A DNA stretch of 18,695 bases from CAYTMY01 sp964618075. Its GTDB lineage: Bacteria; Bacillota; Clostridia; Eubacteriales; Anaerofustaceae. How positions within the stretch are numbered: the stretch's first letter is position 1; every line of letters starts with the position of its first letter. Made by a program: the position numbers and the translations under genes. Positions 15,057 to 18,695 of this stretch are shown here, in pieces. The stretch spans positions 1-18,695 of the forward strand of contig CAZTZO010000025.1 of the NCBI GenBank assembly GCA_964618075.1, in the 5' to 3' direction. The notes below the pieces were generated by a model, which saw only the letters and a program-made list of their open reading frames with translations, searched no databases and had not been told where the DNA came from.

Positions 15057-16370
15057 GTGGTGAACACGAGGAGAAAGAATTTAATAAAATATGTACTTCC
15101 GACAATCCTCAGCAATGTGTGTTTTTTTCTGTTTACCATAATCGACGGTATTTTTGTGGGAAGAGGCGTGGGTACAGACGCTCTGGGCGCTGTCAACATG
15201 ATTTTCCCTTATATCATGCTTTTGGACGCTCTTTATGCCTTGAGCACTATAGGCGGAGTGAGCGTATTTGCAATAAGAATAGGAAGAGGAGACAAAAATA
15301 GCGCAAACGAGGCCTTCATGCATTCCCTGAGCGCTACGCTATTTATAGCCGTTATTATGTGCTGTGCGGGTTTTTTTACCACTTCTTGGATCACAAATAT
15401 TCTCGGAGCAAACGACACCTTCAGGGAAATGATGTATGATTATCTGCACTATTATTCCGCTTTCATTATTCCTGCGGCAACGGTAACCTCTCTTATGGCT
15501 TTTATCAGAAACGACGGTTCCCCCCTAAGAGTAAGCGTCGCTGTCATCATCAGCACGATATGCAACATTTTTGCTGACTGGTACTTTATTTTTCCTCTTC
15601 ATATGGGTTTAAAGGGTGCCGCTCTTGCTACAGGGATATCACAGTCGCTTATGTTGATCATTCTATTGCCGCATTTATTTAAAAAAAAGGGAGATCTTCG
15701 CTTAACTGCATTTAAGCCAAAGCGTGAGATGTATTCAAAAATTATACTCAGAGGTCTGCCCGAAGCTATAGCGCAGCTCTCCTCGCCGGTAAGTATTTTT
15801 TGTATGAACTATGTGCTTTTATCAATGGTAGGAGACATTGGCGTAAATGCCTTCTCTATAATATCGTATGTAGCAAGCTTTTCCGTTGCAATCTTTTACG
15901 GGACAGCCCGTGGTTTACAGCCGCTTATCGGGCGTTCTTACGGAGCAAAAAACGTATGCGATTTGAAGTACTATTTTCATGCCGGACTGTTGATCAACTT
16001 TATCGGCAGCGTTATGATAACGATTCTTATGTATTTTGTCGCTGCGCCGATATGCTCAATGTTTACGACAGATCACGCAACGCTTGATTTTACGGTTAGA
16101 TGCCTGCCCCAATATTCTTGGGGCTTTATCATCATGAGCTTCAACTCAATAATAAACGCCTACCTCTACTCTACAAAGAGATCGAAGCAGGCGATTATCA
16201 TTAATATTCTGCGCAGCTTTATTGTAAATTCGTCCGTCACGATCCTGCTTCCGTTTATATTAGGCTCAGGGATAGTGTGGTTTACCTTCGGTATTTACGA
16301 AGCCGTTGTATTGACAGTGTCACTCTTTCTTCTCAAGTCCTCAGAAAAGAACGGTATCGTCTTTATTTAA
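15057..16370 (+). CDS. MATE-family efflux transporter (MepA-like)
   Basis: About 438 residues with twelve predicted membrane helices in two bundles. FVGRGVGTDALGAVNMIFP near the start, LMAFIRNDGSPL, ICNIFADWYFIF and GLKGAALATGISQS are typical of the NorM/MepA/DinF superfamily, closest by eye to the MepA branch. Such proteins expel cationic drugs or metabolites using Na+ or H+ gradients. Start choice: GAGG at 15047-15050 is well placed for GTG at 15057 (six bases) or 15060 (nine); the longer frame from GTG 15045 has no ribosome site. A perfect consensus promoter drives it. The stop at 16368-16370 is only two bases from the stop of the convergent ASKHA gene, with no room for a terminator between. 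Confidence 0.92.
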   Translation: MVNTRRKNLIKYVLPTILSNVCFFLFTIIDGIFVGRGVGTDALGAVNMIFPYIMLLDALYALSTIGGVSVFAIRIGRGDKNSANEAFMHSLSATLFIAVIMCCAGFFTTSWITNILGANDTFREMMYDYLHYYSAFIIPAATVTSLMAFIRNDGSPLRVSVAVIISTICNIFADWYFIFPLHMGLKGAALATGISQSLMLIILLPHLFKKKGDLRLTAFKPKREMYSKIILRGLPEAIAQLSSPVSIFCMNYVLLSMVGDIGVNAFSIISYVASFSVAIFYGTARGLQPLIGRSYGAKNVCDLKYYFHAGLLINFIGSVMITILMYFVAAPICSMFTTDHATLDFTVRCLPQYSWGFIIMSFNSIINAYLYSTKRSKQAIIINILRSFIVNSSVTILLPFILGSGIVWFTFGIYEAVVLTVSLFLLKSSEKNGIVFI

Positions 16371-16372
16371 AT

Positions 16373-18310
16373 CTACCTTTTTATTCTTGCGAAAACGCTG
16401 GGGAAAAGATTCTCGTCTGTATGCGGCAGGAAGCACGCCGCCACAAATTTGTCCATATAAGTAGCTTCGTTGCTTAATTCGACGTATGTCATATTGTCCG
16501 CAAGATGTGTTATCTTGTCTCTTGCAGCATGAGAGCATACCATGCAGTACGCTCCGACCAAGCTCGAATTACCGATATATTTATATTTATTGATATCAAC
16601 GTCCGGCAGCATACCTATAGCTACGGCATTTCCCATATTTATGCCGCTTCCTATTCCACCGGCAACATAAACGCTTTCTATTGTGTTTATATCCATTTCA
16701 AGCTTTTCTAACATGACGTTTATCGCCGAGAAGATCGCTCCCTTCGCCCGAATGAAGTTGTCGATATCGACCTCTGTGAGCAATATATCCTTAATGGCGT
16801 CCTGCGCTTCCTCTTTAAATGCGACAACATACGAGGAAGTACCATGCTTGTCCGTAACGATTCTTTTACCCGTTCTCACAAACTTGCCCTTGCTGTTGAT
16901 TATGCCGCAGCAAAACAGCTCTGCAATCAAGTCTATGATACCCGAACCGCATATGCCTACGGGCTTTTGTTTGCCGATAACACTGTACGAAGGCTCCATG
17001 CTTTCCTTGTCTATTTTTACCTTCTCAATAGCGCCGTTTGTCGCACGCATACCGCAGCTTATATCTCCGCCTTCAAAGGCAGGCCCTGCGGAACAGGCGC
17101 AGCTCATCATAAATTCCTTATTGCCGAAAACTATTTCCCCGTTTGTACCTAAATCAATAAAGAGGGAGTATTCCTCCTTTGTCCAAATCAATGACGCCAA
17201 AGTGCCCGACGTGATATCTCCTCCGACGTAGCTGCCAATGTTCGGAGCTATATAAACGGCTGCATTCGGACATATCGGAAGAAAGCTTAAATCCTTGCCG
17301 AAAAGCCCGTCCAAATCAAAGTACACGGGGATAAACGGCTCCAGTCTGAGGTTGTCTGCCGGTATTCCCAGGAAAAGGTGATTCATTGTGCTGTTGGCTG
17401 CAACGCTCATTTCATAAATATTATCTGTTGAAATCCCAACCTCCTTACAAAGGTTGTTCATAAGAGGAAGGAGAGTTTCGGTAACTATAGCGTCCTGAAG
17501 CTTCTGTATTCCGCCCTCCTTGCTTTGCTGGATTATCCTGTTTATTACATCCGCTCCGTACCGTATCTGACCATTTCCCGTGGAGCCTTTTGCGACGATT
17601 TTACCGTCAAGCACGTTTACAAGCACAGCGGAAACTGTCGTGGTACCGATATCCACTGCCAAAGCATATACATCTTTTTTATCCGACGGCAATATATCTA
17701 TGACCGTAACAAGACTTTTATATTTAAGGCATACGCAATTAAATTCAAAATTAAGCTGACGCATGGTTTGCGGCAGACGCTTTATTACATCATACGGTAT
17801 ATATACGAGCATTCCCGCATTCATGTAGGCGCTTACCGCTCTTTGCAGTCTTTCGTTGTCCGGCATGGTATCCTCGATAGTCGGCTCTCTTAAGCTTACG
17901 GGCACAAGGAAGAGGTCGCTTTCAAACGAAATCTTGTTGTCTTTTATGCTTTGCGTTATGTCGTTGAATATTTTCAATTCGTCGGGACTGCTTAAGTCGG
18001 ATATCTTCATTCTGCTCTGGTAGGCGCTTGCTATATCGGGAACCAATACGCTTAGATCCCCGCACACCTTGCTGTTGCAGGCGAGTCTGTAGCCTTCGTC
18101 CCATTCGCTTTGCGACAAGTGTCTTGTTAACGAGCTTTTGACTTGACCCTCGATGAGTTTCATTTTACATTTTCCGCAGCTGACATTGCCCGAGCAGGGA
18201 GCGTCTATGGGTACATTCGCTTTCTTTGCCAGGTCAAGCAGGATTTCATCTTCATTAGCGTCTATTACTACCGCATCGCCGTTTTCTATCTGAAAAGTTA
18301 TCTTGTACAT
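16373..18310 (-). CDS. [2Fe-2S] ferredoxin-ASKHA protein (RACo-like corrinoid reductive activator, DUF4445)
   Basis: A 645-residue protein. Residues 1-95 are a plant-type ferredoxin domain with cysteines 39, 45, 48 and 78 (C-x5-C-x2-C...C). A linker domain follows to about 210. The ASKHA ATPase part has VDIGTTTVSAV near 217-227, FIDLGTNGEIV near 387 and VYVAGGIGSGINMGNAVAIGMLPD near 570-593. This is the architecture of RACo/AcsV/RamA-related activators, which use ATP to drive one-electron reduction of inactive Co(II) corrinoid proteins to Co(I). No corrinoid protein or methyltransferase lies in the window, so it acts on a partner elsewhere or on one beyond the edge. The start at 18310 has AGGGAGA six bases before it. 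It is monocistronic here and convergent with the MATE gene. Confidence 0.9.
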   Translation of the reverse strand: MYKITFQIENGDAVVIDANEDEILLDLAKKANVPIDAPCSGNVSCGKCKMKLIEGQVKSSLTRHLSQSEWDEGYRLACNSKVCGDLSVLVPDIASAYQSRMKISDLSSPDELKIFNDITQSIKDNKISFESDLFLVPVSLREPTIEDTMPDNERLQRAVSAYMNAGMLVYIPYDVIKRLPQTMRQLNFEFNCVCLKYKSLVTVIDILPSDKKDVYALAVDIGTTTVSAVLVNVLDGKIVAKGSTGNGQIRYGADVINRIIQQSKEGGIQKLQDAIVTETLLPLMNNLCKEVGISTDNIYEMSVAANSTMNHLFLGIPADNLRLEPFIPVYFDLDGLFGKDLSFLPICPNAAVYIAPNIGSYVGGDITSGTLASLIWTKEEYSLFIDLGTNGEIVFGNKEFMMSCACSAGPAFEGGDISCGMRATNGAIEKVKIDKESMEPSYSVIGKQKPVGICGSGIIDLIAELFCCGIINSKGKFVRTGKRIVTDKHGTSSYVVAFKEEAQDAIKDILLTEVDIDNFIRAKGAIFSAINVMLEKLEMDINTIESVYVAGGIGSGINMGNAVAIGMLPDVDINKYKYIGNSSLVGAYCMVCSHAARDKITHLADNMTYVELSNEATYMDKFVAACFLPHTDENLFPSVFARIKR

Positions 18311-18355
18311 GGTTTCTCCCTGTATTTTGAAATTGTTTTTTATTTATATACGGTT

Positions 18356-18394
18356 ATTATACCGCATATTATGTATATTACGAAATATATTACG
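18356..18394 (-). promoter_or_regulatory. -10 box and tandem 12-bp repeat upstream of the ASKHA gene
   Basis: TATAAT on the minus strand at 18356-18361, 46 nt before the ATG. No good -35 is found at 17 bp; instead the expected position lies within two 12-bp direct repeats, 18371-18382 and 18383-18394 (ATGTATATTACG and AAATATATTACG on the plus strand, 10 of 12 identical). A promoter with a weak -35 overlapped by a repeat suggests control by an activator or repressor; this is inference. Confidence 0.45.
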
Positions 18395-18405
18395 AGAGAG
18401 GTTTT

Positions 18406-18624
18406 TTTTGCAAGGTGACCGGGTCAGCCTGCAAATGCGCTTTAATGTATGCACAGGCTTTCGTGCTTTTTACAATGTGACCGGGTCAGAATGAAAAAGT
18501 CGCTTTTGCCACACGCTTGGTCTGTTGTTTTTTTGCAGAGTGACCGGGTCAGAATGAAAATGCACGACAAATGAGCTATACATGTACTTGTAATTTTGCA
18601 AGGTGACCGGGTCAGAATGAAAAA
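18406..18624 (+). repeat. Array C: four palindromic repeats with 62-63-bp period
   Basis: Copies at 18406-18435, 18468-18497, 18531-18560 and 18594-18624; cores start at 18416, 18478, 18541 and 18604 (spacing 62, 63, 63). Unlike arrays A and B the three linkers share no obvious sequence, yet the spacing is kept. The first copy has right arm TGCAAA and the second has left arm TTTTACA. The array points rightwards, away from the ASKHA gene and towards the possible gene at 18666. Confidence 0.92.
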
Positions 18625-18665
18625 AATATAAAAAACAGACAAAAAAAGAAGGAGTTTTCCTACTT

Positions 18666-18695
18666 GTGCGTAATTATATATTAGCTACCATTATT
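18666..18695 (+). CDS. Possible start of a gene running off the right edge
   Basis: AAGGAG at 18649-18654 precedes a GTG at 18666 by eleven bases, and the frame reads MRNYILATII to the last base of the window. One basic residue followed by hydrophobic ones would fit a signal peptide or membrane helix. Ten codons are too few to judge; the TTG at 18664 leads to a quick stop. No promoter is evident between array C and this point. Confidence 0.3.
   Translation, partial: MRNYILATII

Noticed and set aside
18406..18624. CRISPR-like appearance of array C (30-bp repeats, 32-bp unique-looking spacers; array A similar)
   Set aside because: Repeats are degenerate and scattered at six loci, one inside a gene; arrays A and B have homologous linkers; no cas gene or leader is present. 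A CRISPR finder would probably give a false call here.
657..18624. Repeats as intrinsic terminators
   Set aside because: The hairpin is preceded by T and followed by A on either strand, the reverse of what a terminator needs.

Overview
The window looks like a chromosomal segment of a spore-forming, anaerobic Clostridia-type Firmicute with moderate GC. It carries spoIIE, Shine-Dalgarno sites before most genes, consensus TTGACA/TATAAT promoters, a split transketolase, a MepA-like MATE pump and a RACo-like corrinoid activase. An exactly 100-N block at 6415-6514 shows that it is a scaffold from a draft or metagenome assembly. All functional calls come from reading motifs by eye; no database search was run.

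Layout. 1-570 is mobile-element debris: the 3' end of a type III restriction (Res-like) gene on the minus strand, abutting head-to-head the 3' end of a TnpX-type large serine recombinase gene on the plus strand. 657-1739 holds a repeat array, a DUF975 membrane protein and a terminator. 1764-4654 is a two-gene operon: a membrane-anchored protein whose C-terminus resembles GrpE, then an Hsp70/actin-fold ATPase with its own C-terminal membrane hairpin. 4679-7454 (minus) carries a FakA-C-like small protein, a membrane-anchored erythromycin-esterase-family protein and an EamA transporter, separated by repeats and the gap. 7638-11763 (minus) is the glmU-prs-tktN-tktC operon, which links pentose-phosphate chemistry to PRPP and UDP-GlcNAc supply. 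12040-14538 is divergent spoIIE. 14543-18695 holds an eight-copy repeat array, a MATE pump, a convergent [2Fe-2S]-ASKHA protein, a four-copy array and perhaps the start of another gene. glmU, prs and spoIIE also lie in one neighbourhood in Bacillus subtilis, so this part appears to be an ancestral core.

The most unusual feature is a roughly 30-bp imperfect palindrome with core TGACCGGGTCA, present at least 23 times at gene boundaries. Neighbouring copies are spaced at about 52 bp or about 62-63 bp (one pair at 124 bp), i.e. roughly 5, 6 or 12 helical turns. Copies point the same way as the gene that follows them. One copy lies inside the spoIIE reading frame, where its only core change turns a would-be in-frame TGA into a cysteine codon. 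It does not behave like a CRISPR array or a terminator. I see it as an undescribed REP/BIME-like or protein-binding repeat family. The membrane GrpE-like/Hsp70-like pair is the best candidate for an unusual protein system.
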